Assembly (NCBI GenBank): GCA_023079485.1
Contig: CM041115.1
Location: 28,510,826-28,574,825, forward strand
DNA length: 64,000 nucleotides
Direction: 5' to 3'
From: Archilochus colubris
Taxonomy: Eukaryota; Chordata; Aves; Apodiformes; Trochilidae
The notes under the pieces were generated by a model. The model had not been told where the DNA came from and did no database searches. It was given only the letters and a program-made list of their open reading frames with translations. Positions 52,975 to 64,000 of the stretch are shown piece by piece (the first letter of the stretch is position 1; each line of letters begins with the position of its first letter). A program made the position numbers and the translations under genes.

Positions 52975-53557
52975 TGACGTGCTGTCATGGGTGTAGAACA
53001 CTCTCACTTAAAAAATTGTGGCCTCTACTCTTATAAGATTTGACCTGGAGTACTATGTCCAGTTCTATAGTCCCTGGCACAGGAAGGACATGGAACTGTT
53101 GGAGTAAGTCCAGAGGAGAGCCATTAGGATCATCATAGGGCTGTAGGCCCTCTCCTATGTATACAGACTGAGCAAGTTTGGGTTTTTCAGTTTGGAGAAG
53201 CGAAAGCTCCACAGAGATCTAATATTAGCACTCCAGTAGCTGAAGGGGTCTGATAAGATAGCTAGAGAGGGACTTTTTACAATGGCATGTTGTGATAGGG
53301 CAAGGGGAAATGACTTTAAACTGGAAGAGCTTATTTGAGGAAGAAATTCTTTAGTGTGAGCATGGTGAGGCACTGAAACAGGTTGCCTAGGGAGGTTGTG
53401 TATGCACCCTTCATGGAGGTGTTCAAGGCCAGGTTAGGTGGGGCTTTGAGTAACCTCATCTAGTGGAAGGTGTCCTCACCAATTCAAGGGAGTTGTGACT
53501 ACATGATTAAGGTGCCCTTGAACTAGAATTATTCTGTGATTCATGAGATTCTATGAT
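52975..53557 (+). mobile_element. CR1 LINE 3' end, plus strand
   Basis: A 5'-truncated, divergent CR1. It reads through the C-terminal ORF2 region (FSLEK-like at about 53180) with stops, and ends in a degraded attctgtgattc...attctatgat tail at 53530-53557. Its tail faces the tail of the next CR1 only a few bases away. Confidence 0.9.
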
Positions 53558-53565
53558 AAGCAGAG

Positions 53566-55059
53566 CATTACAGAGAATCACAGAGTAGTCATGATTGGAA
53601 AGGACTTCTGAAATCACTGAGTCCAATTATACACACACACAGCAAAGAGAAATAAAGCCCTTACAGTCTTAGCCACTAGATCATGCCCTGTAGTGCCCCA
53701 TCTCTGTGTTTATTAAATACCTGTAGGGATGGTGACTCAACCTCCCTGGACAGGCTCTTCCAGTGCCTGACCACTCTTTCAGTAAAGAAATCCTTCCTAA
53801 TATCACAACAAAACCTCCGTGCTACAACTTCAGACCATTTCCTCCCATCCTGTCACTATTCATTTGGGAGAAGAGGCCACTTACCACCTCTCTGCAACCT
53901 TTCAGGTAGTTGTTAAGGGCAATGATGTCTCCCCTCAGACTCATCCAAGCTAAACCTGCCCAGTTGCCTCAGCCTCTCCTAGTATGACTTATTCTCTGGG
54001 CCCCTCACCAGCTCTCCTCTGGACATGTTTCAGCACCCCAATGTCCTTCTTGTAGTGAGGGGCTTGGAACTGAGCACAGTATTCAAGGTGCAGTCTCACT
54101 ACTGCAGAGTACAGAGGCACAATTTTTTTCCCTACTCTTGCTGGCCATGCTATTCCTAATATAAGCCAGGATGCTGTTGGCCTTCTTGGCCACCTGGGCA
54201 CACTGCTGCCTCATGTTGAGCTAGCTGTCCACCAGCATGCTCAGGTCCTTTTCTACTGGGCAGCTTTCCCACCACTGCTCCTCAGGCCTCTACTGGTTCC
54301 TGGGGTTGCTGTGACCAAAAAGCAGAACCTGACACTTGGTCTTATGGAACAGCTGGCCTTGGCCCACTGTTCCAGCATGTCCAGATCCCTCTGTAGAGCC
54401 TTCCTACCCTCAAGCAGGTCAACATTCCCATCCCATTTGGTGTTGTCTACACCCAATCCCCTTGTCCGGATCACTAATAAAGATATTAAATAAAATTGAT
54501 CTCAAAACTTAGCCCTGAGGGACACTTCTGGTGACTGACTGATTTGACCCCATTAATCACAACTCTCTGGGAATGGCCATGGAGGCAGTTTTTTTACCCA
54601 GTGAAGTGTACACTTTTCTATGCCATGATTCTATGCTGTGGGAAATGGTGTCAAAGGCCTTACCCAAGTCCAGGCAGACAATGTCCACAGCCTTGTCCTC
54701 ATCCAGAAGGTGGGTCACATTGTCATAGAAAGAGATCAGGTTGGTTAAGCCAGACCTCCCTGGCTGGCTGGCCCTGATCCCTCGGCTGCCCCATGCTTGC
54801 TGTGAGAGCTCTTTCAGCGTGATCCTCTTCATGATCTTTCTCAGTGCCAAGGTCAGGCTGACAGGCCTATAATTCCCTGGATCTTCCTTCAGGTCCTTCT
54901 TATAAAGGGGTGTCACATTAGCCACCCTTCAGTCATCTGGGACCTCCCTTGTTGGCAAGGGTTGTTGATAAATGATGGAGAGAGGCTAAGCAAACTCCCC
55001 CACCATTTCCCTCAGCACTCTTGGGTGAATCCCATCCAGCCCCATAGACTTATGCGTGT
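53566..55059 (-). mobile_element. CR1 LINE, minus strand, 3' half (left of the LTR insertion)
   Basis: The 3' tail is at 53566 (cattacagagaatcacagagt). ORF2 reverse transcriptase on the minus strand is partly open at 54925-54557, with VTPLYKKDLKEDPGNYRPVS, then DKAVDIVCLDLGKAFDTISHS, the conserved D-x-x-KAFDT palm motif. The FADD box is lost (GVDN near 54450). At 55059 the CR1 is cut by an LTR and continues at 55862. Confidence 0.93.
54973..55059. repeat. Left copy of an 87-bp direct repeat bracketing the LTR
   Basis: It begins tgatggagagagg and ends atgcgtgt, touching the first base of the LTR. It is CR1 sequence in proper continuity with the CR1 on its left. It differs from the right copy at 2 of 87 positions. 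Confidence 0.95.
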
Positions 55060-55860
55060 TGTCCTGGTTTGGGCCAGGATAAAGGTGATTTTCTGTTTTG
55101 TACTTTTGCTTTTACCTAAGTCTCTTGTAAGTATTTGCACTTACTGAAATTAACAGCAAGTTTCTCAGACAGTGTGTGCTTCTAGGATTGATAACACTTG
55201 ATGTTTATAGTTACTGCTAGAGACTGGTGTGCAGAGCCAAGGACACTGCTCAGCTCTGAGGAAAACATTTTACCATCCAGGAGGATAAAGAGAGCCCTCC
55301 TTTGGGGAGGAACAGACAAGATAGATGCCAGAATTGACCAAACAGAGTATTCCATCCCATATATGTCACACTCAGTATAAATTTGAGGGATCACGAGGGC
55401 CAAGCCAGACTTCGAGATTTCCTGATTTCCTGCTTCCCTTTCCTTCACCCGGCATCCTGGAAGGATTCTGTCTGTTCGTCTGCCTGTGGTTCTGATTTGT
55501 GCCAGCCCATATCTGTGTGTTCCTGCCTCCAGTTCCCGACTGCTGCTGACTCCAGGAGTCCATCCTGGACTTTCCAAGGGCTGACCTGCAGCCTCGGTGG
55601 TGACGTGACAGTTATTGGGGGAAAAGGGAGGGGAATGTGGTTTCCTGTATATTTCCTGTATATTTTCCTGTATATTTGTATATATTTAGTAATTTTTTCC
55701 TATTTATCATTACTGTTTCATTAAAGTTGTGTAGTTTAGTTTCCAACCCATAAGTCTCTCTCCCTTATTCTCTCTCCTTTCTTTATCAAGGAGGAGAGAG
55801 AGATTAATAGAGAGCGTCTGTTATTCAGTTTAATTGCCGGGCCAGTGTTAAACCATGACA
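55060..55860 (+). mobile_element. Solo LTR, 801 bp, inserted in CR1
   Basis: The ends tgtcctgg and ccatgaca form the usual inverted pair of an avian LTR. A TATA box (tataaatt) lies at 55376-55383 and ATTAAA at 55720-55725, giving U3 of about 345 bases, a long R and a U5 of about 120. A short tandem array of a tttcctgtata unit lies at 55640-55675. No primer site or gag follows, so it is a solo LTR. Similar ends in other bird LTRs suggest an ERVL-type parent (from memory, unchecked). In place of a 4-6 bp target duplication it has 87 bp on each side. Confidence 0.88.
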
Positions 55861-55861
55861 C

Positions 55862-55948
55862 TGATGGAGAGAGGCTTAGCAAACTCCCCCACCATTTCCC
55901 TCAGCACTCTTGGGTGAATCCCACCCAGCCCCATAGACTTATGCGTGT
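55862..55948. repeat. Right copy of the 87-bp direct repeat
   Basis: It starts one base after the LTR end (the c at 55861 is extra) and runs on without a break into the rest of the CR1 at 55949. The two differences from the left copy are in ggcttagc and cccacccag. Confidence 0.95.
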
Positions 55949-57340
55949 CTAAGTGCAGGAGCAGATAATTAACTACTTCCTCCTGGATTATGGGGGGACT
56001 GTTCTGCTCTCTGTCCTTATCTTCCAGCTCAGGAGGCTGAATATCCTAGGGGTAGCTGGTCTGAGTATCAAATATGGAGGAAAAGGCAATATGAAGTACC
56101 ATCCTTTTCCTCATCTTTGGTTGCAATGTTCCCCGTGCATCTAGTAAAGGACAGAGATTCTCTCTGGCTCTCTTTTTATTGCTTATGTATGTATGAAAAC
56201 TTTTTTTGTTCTCTTTTATGTCAGTGCCCAAGTTTAGTTCCCACTGGACTTTTGCCTTCCTGATTTTCTCTCTGTATATCCTAATGAGATCTCTGTACTC
56301 CTCTTCAGTTTCCTGTCCTTTTTCCCAAAGTTGGTAAACCCTCCTTTTTTTCCCATGTCCCATCAAAGGCTCCCTGTTCAACCAGGACAGCCATTTTCCC
56401 TGTCATTTAATTTTACAACACATGGGGACAGCCTGCTCCAGTGCCTGTAAGATTTCCTTTTTGAAGAGCGTCTACCCTTCCTGGACCACTCTGCCCTTCA
56501 AGACTATCTCCCAAGGGACTCTCTCAGCCAGTGTTCTGAACAGGTTGAAGTCCACCCTCTGGATTTCAAGAGGTGGAAGGTTTTCTAACCTCCTTCTTTA
56601 CATCAGTAAGAATTGCAAACTTAACCAGTTCATGATCACTGAGCCTAAGGTGGCCTCTGACCACCACGTCTCCCACTAGTCCTTCTCTGTTTGTGAGGCA
56701 CCTCCCCTGGTATGTTTACCTACCAGCTGTGTCTAGAAGCCATCCTACCTCCTAGCCTGACTGCTCTCTGATGTTTTATATTTCCAGCAGACATCCTATA
56801 GGTTGAAGGCCCCAACCAGAACAAAGGCTGGCATTCACAAAACTTCAGCCAGCTGCTTGCAGAATGCTTTACCTGACTCTTCATCCTGTTTGGGTGGTCT
56901 ATTGCAGACTCTCAGCACAATATCTCCTTTATTTGCCTTCTCTTCATCCTTAGTCATAAACACTCAACTTCATCATCACTAGAATCAAGCTCTATACAAT
57001 CCCTAACATATAGAGCCATACCAGCACCTCTCCTTCCTTGCCTATTCCTTAGAGCTTATTGAAGCATACCAGTCATGATGGTCATCTCACCATGTTTCTG
57101 TGATGGTAACTCTGTCATAGGTGTCCCGTGACACAATGACTTCCAGCTTGTCCTGTTTGTTGCCCATGCCACATGCATTACGGTAGATGCACTTGAGCTG
57201 GGTTACCAATTTCACCCCCATCCTTGGCCCTTTACCTTTAGGCTCTTTACTGGTGGGCCTGGTTTTGTCCCCTTCACTCATCAATGACACTAGGTCGATA
57301 TTTTAATGTGGGCCTGCAGATGAGTGCCAGCCTGAGATTC
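55862..57340 (-). mobile_element. CR1 LINE, minus strand, 5' half (right of the LTR insertion)
   Basis: A continuation of the same CR1. Going right it moves towards the 5' end of ORF2: the linker after the endonuclease (YQLWEKGQETEEEYRDLIRI at about 56340-56280), then the endonuclease start near 57230-57090 (CIYRNACGMGNKQDKLE, TITETW). The open piece at 57290-57087 probably includes the ORF2 N-terminus. ORF1 and the 5' UTR are missing. Without the LTR and the repeat, this copy spans about 2.9 kb, the longest CR1 here. The right limit is approximate. Confidence 0.9.
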
Positions 57341-60300
57341 TTGGGTAATTAGAGAGAAACTTGATGGATTCTGAGACCCAGCAGAATGCCTGAATACAAA
57401 TATAGTGACAAGAATATGATTCAACACAATGGATTTATCCATTTTTTTCTTCAAAAATGTCTGTATTATACATACACTTTGCATGAGTGAGACAACATTA
57501 CTTGATGAAAGGAAAATGATGAAGGGATACCTGGAAGGATATGGTGCATAAGACAGGAGAGAGATGGTCCTGAGAAGAGTTATTCACATCAAAATATTTA
57601 AGACAAAGTGGCTTAATGCTTAGAATGGCATTTAGACCTCACTAGATGAGAAAGAAATTGAATAAACTGAAATGGAATATAAGCTTGTAGAAGAAAGTAT
57701 TCTCAGCACCATTTAACAGTCTTTTAAATAATAATACTGAGTCCGCCTTAAGAGCCAATGATAAAAGAAAGTCCTTTCCTGAAAGCACAAAAAATAAATG
57801 AGGTGAAGTGAATTTCAAAACTGCAACCATTTCTATTCCCTCTACATCTGGTACTAATTGGCACTACTGTATTCTCTACAAGTGCAGGCCATAAATTAGG
57901 TGTGGCTACTATCTGAATGACCTTTTCTTCTACAGAAGTGTTTAATACTAGCCCAGGATGACCCGGACTAAGACCATGTTTCTGTTACCGTCTGAACTGA
58001 TAAAGAACTTAAGTGTGGTACCTTTCAAAAGCTGGGATATATTCAGTTGTGTCAATCTAATACAGAAAATGGTGGGGGTTTTTTGGGTCTCCAGATGAGA
58101 ATTTACAATTTACCTCTTCATGACATTAAATTCTCTTGACAAGTTCATCTCACAAAGACTGTAAGAGCAAATCAACTCCTGGATTTATAGAAGGGATCTC
58201 ATATTTCTTTTTCTATGGCTTGAGATTACTGGTTTTTTAGGTTTGAAATTCCTGATTTCATGTACGTATTATATAAATTTATACATATATTTATACACAT
58301 ATATTATAATATGTGTAGTTGTATAAAATGTAGCTTAATTGTAACTTTTGCATTGGAAATACAGAATAAATACAGTATTTTTGTATTATAAAACAACAAA
58401 CTTAGTTTGGGGTTGTATTCAGAAATAGGTGTTGATTCAAGATCACACAATTTGTGTTAATAAGATGTTTCTATAAAGCTGAAGATCTCTAATAGTTTTC
58501 TAGAGAGTTTGAACTGAACTTAGATTGTCATTTTATTTTACAATAGCTTTTAGAAGTAACTGTTAAACATTTATTACATTAAAATGAATAAATACTTATA
58601 TTATGCTAGAAGAATGTTTATGTAATGAAAATTCTGGGTTAAACAGATTGTCAAACAGGACTTATAACATGGACTGTTAATTAGCTATGGTTTAATTGTA
58701 CTATGTGCTTTAACTCTATACTGTACATGTTAATTAATATGGCTCAACAACAGAAGCTGTAGAATTGTTTTATGTCCTTGTTCCTTCCTTCTGTTTTCTT
58801 GTGTCAGTAACACTCTAAGGGATGAAAATAAATTTCTTTTTTTCCTCTCTGGCACTTGCTGCTATTTCCACATGTTTTATGGTTTGGAGATCAAATATGA
58901 CATTTTCCATTATAAAGTTTTAAATTATTTTGTAATGAAAATCTACATTTCTGTTTGACAGAAGTTTCTTGTTGTCAGACTTGAGTGGGATATAGGGTAT
59001 AGACCTGAAAAGCTGTCCCGCAAACATGCAGTATTTCCTTCTGATAACAATGGAAGCCAGTGATTTTCCTTTTTATAGGTAACAATGTCCCTAATTTTTT
59101 TACTAACTTATTTTAAAAAGCTGTCAGTGCTTTCTTTTTTCAACTAGGATTAAATTTTAAGCATTCTCATTCTGCTCTGGTGTTGCATTACTTTATCTCC
59201 TAAATATTGCTGAGGTCTCCATCTTGTGAGGCCTCTCCAGTCTTTTACTGTTGGCATTATAGACTTAGAAAGGTTAATTAGAGCATCTTCCTGATGATTT
59301 CCCAAAGTAACACTGACTGCCCTTAGATTTCAAGACTGTTTTGTAATGACTGAATTTGAACTAGAAGTGACATGCTATTCCTACAGATTATTTGGGATTT
59401 TATGAAAGTGTTGTTTAGTACTGCAGCATTAAGTTTATCTAGAATTATTATCTAGAACGTGTAGATATTGATGCTCTGGAATAGCATTCAAGGTGGGATT
59501 TTTGTTTTGTTTTGTTTCTTTTTTTTTTTTTTTTCCTTTGTTTTTTTCTGTTGCAGTTTGCCTTCTCTTTCTTTTCCCTATTATAGGACTTAAAATGTAC
59601 TTTTCAGTTCAAATCAGAAGCTCTATTTTTTTAAAAAAAATATTTTATATTAGTTCTCCATTTTCAGTACTGATTTCTATTTCATTGATCTTTCACAGTT
59701 GTGGTTTGTTGCCTAGTTTGGTTTTTTTGTTGTTTCTGTTTTGATTTGCTTATTATTTATTTTTTCTTTTTTACCAGGAGAAGCATTGTGCCTACTGATA
59801 TAGGTTTTTTCATGTATGTAAGATTTTTTCAGATTCCCTTAGTTCTACTTTACATTTATAATTTCTTTTTTCCAAGGATGGGGTTGGAATCCTGTCCGCC
59901 CATGCAAATTCTTTAGATAATTCATAAAAAAATCTACATCAAACACCAAGCATATTTCTAGGGTTCGTCCTCAACTCTGGTAAGTTTCATGTTCTTTTTT
60001 CTCCTTTCTTTACTCATGTTGTGGTTTGGATGTTTTTGTCTTTAGAATAAGATGTCTGTTTTCCTTGTCCCTGTATTATTTTGCTTGATCAGAGCATGAT
60101 GTGACTGTTGCACATTGCTAACAGTATATTTTGGAATATGGGTATGTGCTATGCCCATTGAAATAGAATTTATATCAATGGAGTGAATTACCTTGAAGCG
60201 TGCTGTGGTGAGGGCTCTTACCCTGTGTGCTTATTATCATCAGTACCAGAGCAAAACTTTTTGTGCTTGAAAAAAACTTTCAGATTCAGATTGCTCTCAT

Positions 60301-63300
60301 TGATGCTAAACATGTCAAGTGGATAATTTCTGAGAAATCGTATATTGCTATTATATTCCAATGATAAAAATTAGACTGGGTAATTTTTTCTGTCCTAGAT
60401 ATTTCTGAGAACTCAGTATATGTCAAACTTCGGTACAAAATGAGGTTCCAAGAATGCTCACTGCAAAACAGCAATATTTTCTGAAATCCTAGCTTAATCT
60501 TGTTTCTCTATATGCTGTTTCTAGGAGGTAAGGTAGCCCTGCTGTAGCATTATTTGATTTGAAATGGGCAACTGTGGGAAACCATATATGCTCTTGCAAA
60601 GCTACAGTTTTGCCACTACAGGAAATGCATTTTATGTATTAGAGAGAATGAATATTTGATGAATAATGGAAGACTAAGAGAAAAAAGATGACTGAAATAA
60701 GCATAAGAGCCTGAACTGTGCTCTCCTAAGATATATTTTTACAGTGGAGTTATTTAAGGGACAAGAGTCAGCTTAAAATGCATCTCTACAGCTCAGTAGA
60801 TGAATTTAGCCTCCTGCACTGTGAGCATGAAACCAATGGAAGATGGTTTTCTAATCTATAATGTTCAAAATATATTTTTTTGTACTTCACATAGAAAAAT
60901 TAAGGTTTTTCTGTTTCTGTTGTAGGAGAGGGTGTGCTAAATTATGACCCTTTTTTTCCCCTCTTTAAATTAGTTTCCCACAGGCAGCCGTTTCCCTTGC
61001 TGAAAATAATGAAGAGGAGCTAACATACTTTCTAGTTTCCAGCTCTGTTGGAATAGCATCATGTTCCTTTCTATTTTTGGAAAAAATATTCTCCAGATTT
61101 ATCTTAATCTGAATTGAAAAGAGATTGATATTTAGGTGAAGTTCAATGAGTGTTAAGAATGTAGTGTTAATAACTTCAATGTGTCTTATTGGATTAGAGA
61201 ATGTAATAATATTTCCTTTAGTTATTCAAATGATTTTTCCCAATAGCTCAGAATATTTCCAACCAGACTTTTAGAGACAGTGAGGTCTTCGGTCAACTAC
61301 TTACACTACTTAACTGAAAGAGAATTTATTATGATCTCTCATGATTAAATGCATGGAAAAAAGCCTATTCAAAACCTCTTTCATTTCATCCTTTAATTGC
61401 AATTATATTTTTTCTTACTTGTCAGTTCTAACACAGGAATCAGTGTTTCTTAAAAAAGCTAGGTTTATAAAAAAAATACCCTTCTACATCTGCAGCATTA
61501 TCAGTCAGAGGATTTACTTGAAGAGAATAAGCTAGATAGAACAAATTAGATTGTCAGGATTAAATAAAAATAATCACTTGGATTAATAAGAATAGCTTCT
61601 GCAATTCTGTTCACTACAGTAAAATAAGAATGATTAATTCTTATGCTTCAAGGCATAAACTCATCTGTTTAAGTTGGGTGGAATTTTCTCCTTTATATTT
61701 TGGTGTAAGCTTAAAAATGATGTAAATTGTTGAAAATTTTTATGCTGGTACATCTATTGAGTACTAAGTCGTCTGTGCAAGCAATTTCCGAAATAAAACG
61801 GTATTATTAATATTATTAAGAGAAAATTTTTCATATTCAAGCAATGTTAATACTTAGCTAATTTAAATGCATACATCTTTCAAATATAGTATGTATCTGG
61901 AAGCTTTCTTCTTCCAGTATCAGGCACATTGTATGCAGAATAAACAGTTTCTAACCACAATCTTAATTTATAGAAATCACTTATTAAAGAGGAAAGAGAA
62001 ATAAGATGTTTTTCTGCTTTGTGGCGTTTTGTTTTTATTTTTTTTTTTAAAGTAAATACATTCTTTGAAAATAAAGTTATCATTCTCATCATAAAAATAA
62101 ATGTGAGGAAAGTGACAGCAGCATGGGCACAAAAAATCTTTCATAGATGATATATCAAACAGACAGAAAATGGTTAAGGGATTGAAGAGGTTTCATATAA
62201 GTATACTTCTGGGAGTTAACAAATAGCAAATATATCTTCTCTTGCTAGTGAAATGCAAGAGATACCAAGCCTCTGTGCACATAAAGGACAACATATTAGT
62301 TAACAGTGACAAAACTGACTTTTAAAGATCACAGTAAGGAGATAAGCTTGACTGCTTTGGTTTTACTGTGTAACTTAAAGGTGAAACAGTAAATGGAAGA
62401 TGTTCAGGTTTTAGTAAAACATTTTCTCCAGTATTTTTTGATTTGTATGCCAGTCATTAATACAAAGAGACTTTGAAAGGACCACTTTCGTAATGTGCTT
62501 ACATTAATTTTCTGTCCTTCAGAAAATTTCCAGCATGTATGTCTCTGTTTCTATGTTACAGGGAACATTATAACATTATATTCCAGGCTCAATGACTTTG
62601 AACTCACCCACTCAATGAATTCACCCACTAGATTGTAGCTGCAATATTAACTGATGCCTGTAACTATAGATTTACTATTACTCAATAGGATAAATCAAAC
62701 CACCATAAAACTACAATAACTGTGCATGTAAACAATTTTTTAGCTCTCACTGGATAATTATGAAGCTTACATTTTCAGAACAACTCCGTTCTGAACACCG
62801 ATGCTGAAAGAAGTTAAAAACAGAAACCCTTTAAAACTAATGTTATGTAGTGTATGTAATGTGTATTGTATTTGATTTTTCTTGGAAGACAGAAGCATAA
62901 TATGAAGAAACTAAATATCTCTTCTACCCTCTCAGAGAAAAAAAAAAACAAAAGAAAACAGGAAATGATGGGTTGAAAACACCAGCACCCATTGAATTAA
63001 ATATATGGTGAGTCATGCCTCTAAACTAAATGTGGACTTAAAGTATTTCACAGATGATTTTGCCATAGGAAAGGTTATTTTCCAGTGACTAAAAGAATAC
63101 TCTAAGAATCTATTTATGAAAATATATGATCAATTGGTAGAATATGCCACTGTTTGAAGATATTAAGAAACATTTGAAGAAATGACAGAAAGATTTTATA
63201 TAGATAATGATGAGCCTTTGAAAGGCTAGATGATTCTGAATAAGCCATGCAGGCTGGAAAGTCACTGGCTGTATATTGCCTGCAGAATAAGAAAAGGGTG

Positions 63301-63594
63301 TGGTCTTCTACCCTGCATGGAATTTGTAGTTACTCATGATCTGTGTTGACTAATGAGGAGTTGTGGGAGCATATCAGTAGATCATGCTGTATTGGAGATG
63401 ACAAGGAGGTTAATCAGATCTTCTTTGGGACCCTATAGATTTAAGAGCCTGAACCTCTGTCTGTACCAAAGAAGTAGCAGACAGCATTTGGATGCTGAAG
63501 GCTGAAAGCTGGTGACTCCTGGCATTATGTTTCCTGCTAGATCTGAAGATCTGTACCTGTGGAAAAGATCCAGGACCTTCCTATCAGACAATGG
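57341..63594. other. Unique sequence, nothing recognised
   Basis: About 6 kb of AT-rich DNA. A T-rich low-complexity tract lies at 59498-59548 and an AT-rich one near 58263-58318. No gene, RNA gene or repeat family was recognised. Confidence 0.5.
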
Positions 63595-63797
63595 TCTGTG
63601 AGTTCAGCTCAGCTGAACATAAGCCAGCAGTGTGTTCATGTGACCAAGGAGGCCAACAGCACCCTGGCTTGTACCAGAAATAGTGAGGACAGTGTGAGCA
63701 GGGAAGTGAACATTCCTCCTGTACTCGGCGCTGGTGAAGCCACACCTCAAACACTGTGTTCAGTTCTGGCGCCCTCACTGCAAGAAAGACATTGACA
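63595..63797 (+). mobile_element. CR1 LINE fragment, plus strand
   Basis: It reads as the ORF2 thumb region (AQLNISQQCVHVTKEANSTLACTRNS, given here only in part) and the block for the pssLxxRH-type end, ending at aagaaagacattgac. It is cut off there by the next CR1. The left limit is uncertain; the sequence from about 63380 may also be degraded CR1. Confidence 0.8.
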
Positions 63798-63799
63798 TA

Positions 63800-64000
63800 A
63801 TCACAGAACTACAGAACCACAGAATGTTAGGGGTTGGAAGGGACCTTGAAAGATCATCAAGTCCAACCCCCCTGCCAGAGCAGGGTCACCTATATCAGGT
63901 CACTCAGGAGTGCATACAGGTGGGTTTTGAATGTCTCCAGGGAAGGAGACTCCACAACCTCCCTGGGCAGCCTGTGCCAGTGCCCTGTCACTCTCAGAAT
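63800..64000 (-). mobile_element. CR1 LINE, minus strand, running off the right edge
   Basis: It starts with the reverse complement of the CR1 3' end (agaatgttaggggttggaag) and continues into the C-terminal ORF2 region. It is of the same subfamily type as the CR1 at 32020-32315. It continues past the window. Confidence 0.92.

Noticed and set aside
1..64000. CRISPR arrays, operons, phage or plasmid features
   Set aside because: No regularly spaced repeats or bacterial gene organisation; the sequence is vertebrate nuclear DNA.

Overview
The window is avian nuclear DNA. The evidence is the repeat content: at least a dozen CR1 LINE fragments carrying the bird-type 3' end (short tails built on an attctatg or attctg unit), several avian-type LTRs with TG...CA ends, and an endogenous retrovirus with a tRNA-Trp primer site of the type used by avian leukosis-like viruses. 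The unique sequence is AT-rich with long T and A runs, and there are no bacterial features. CR1 alone covers roughly one sixth of the window. The species cannot be named from this.

One host gene is visible, at the left edge on the plus strand. Positions 1-4102 are intron, holding one CR1. Positions 4103-4312 are the last coding exon of an MFS transporter that I assign to MFSD14B (HIATL1). A long AT-rich 3' UTR follows, with polyadenylation signals near 5624 and 5968. In birds this gene is expected on the Z chromosome (inference from synteny). From about 6 kb to the right edge I see no convincing exon, tRNA or other RNA gene.

Mobile elements by region: a solo LTR at 10029-10346 with an internal 94-bp duplication; CR1 pieces at 12.2 and 13.8 kb; a 1.7-kb CR1 at 18.4-20.1 kb; a CR1 cluster at 22.5-25.2 kb, including one copy with a 5' inversion of the twin-priming kind; a CR1 at 26.3-27.6 kb; a solo LTR at 31.1-31.5 kb; a young-looking CR1 tail at 32.0-32.3 kb; a group of LTR sequences at 39.2-40.4 kb; a truncated provirus (LTR, primer site, leader, decayed gag) at 43.3-44.6 kb; a plus CR1 meeting a minus CR1 tail-to-tail at 53.56 kb, the minus copy running to about 57.3 kb and split by an 801-bp solo LTR; and two opposed CR1 pieces at the right edge.

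I found no new multi-gene system. The best leads are the 87-bp direct repeat that exactly brackets the LTR at 55060-55860, where 4-6 bp is normal; the 5'-inverted CR1 at 23.64-25.18 kb; an in-frame expanded 4/12-bp repeat inside the proviral gag; and the MFSD14B stop codon, after which a tail resembling the mammalian C-terminus stays in frame.
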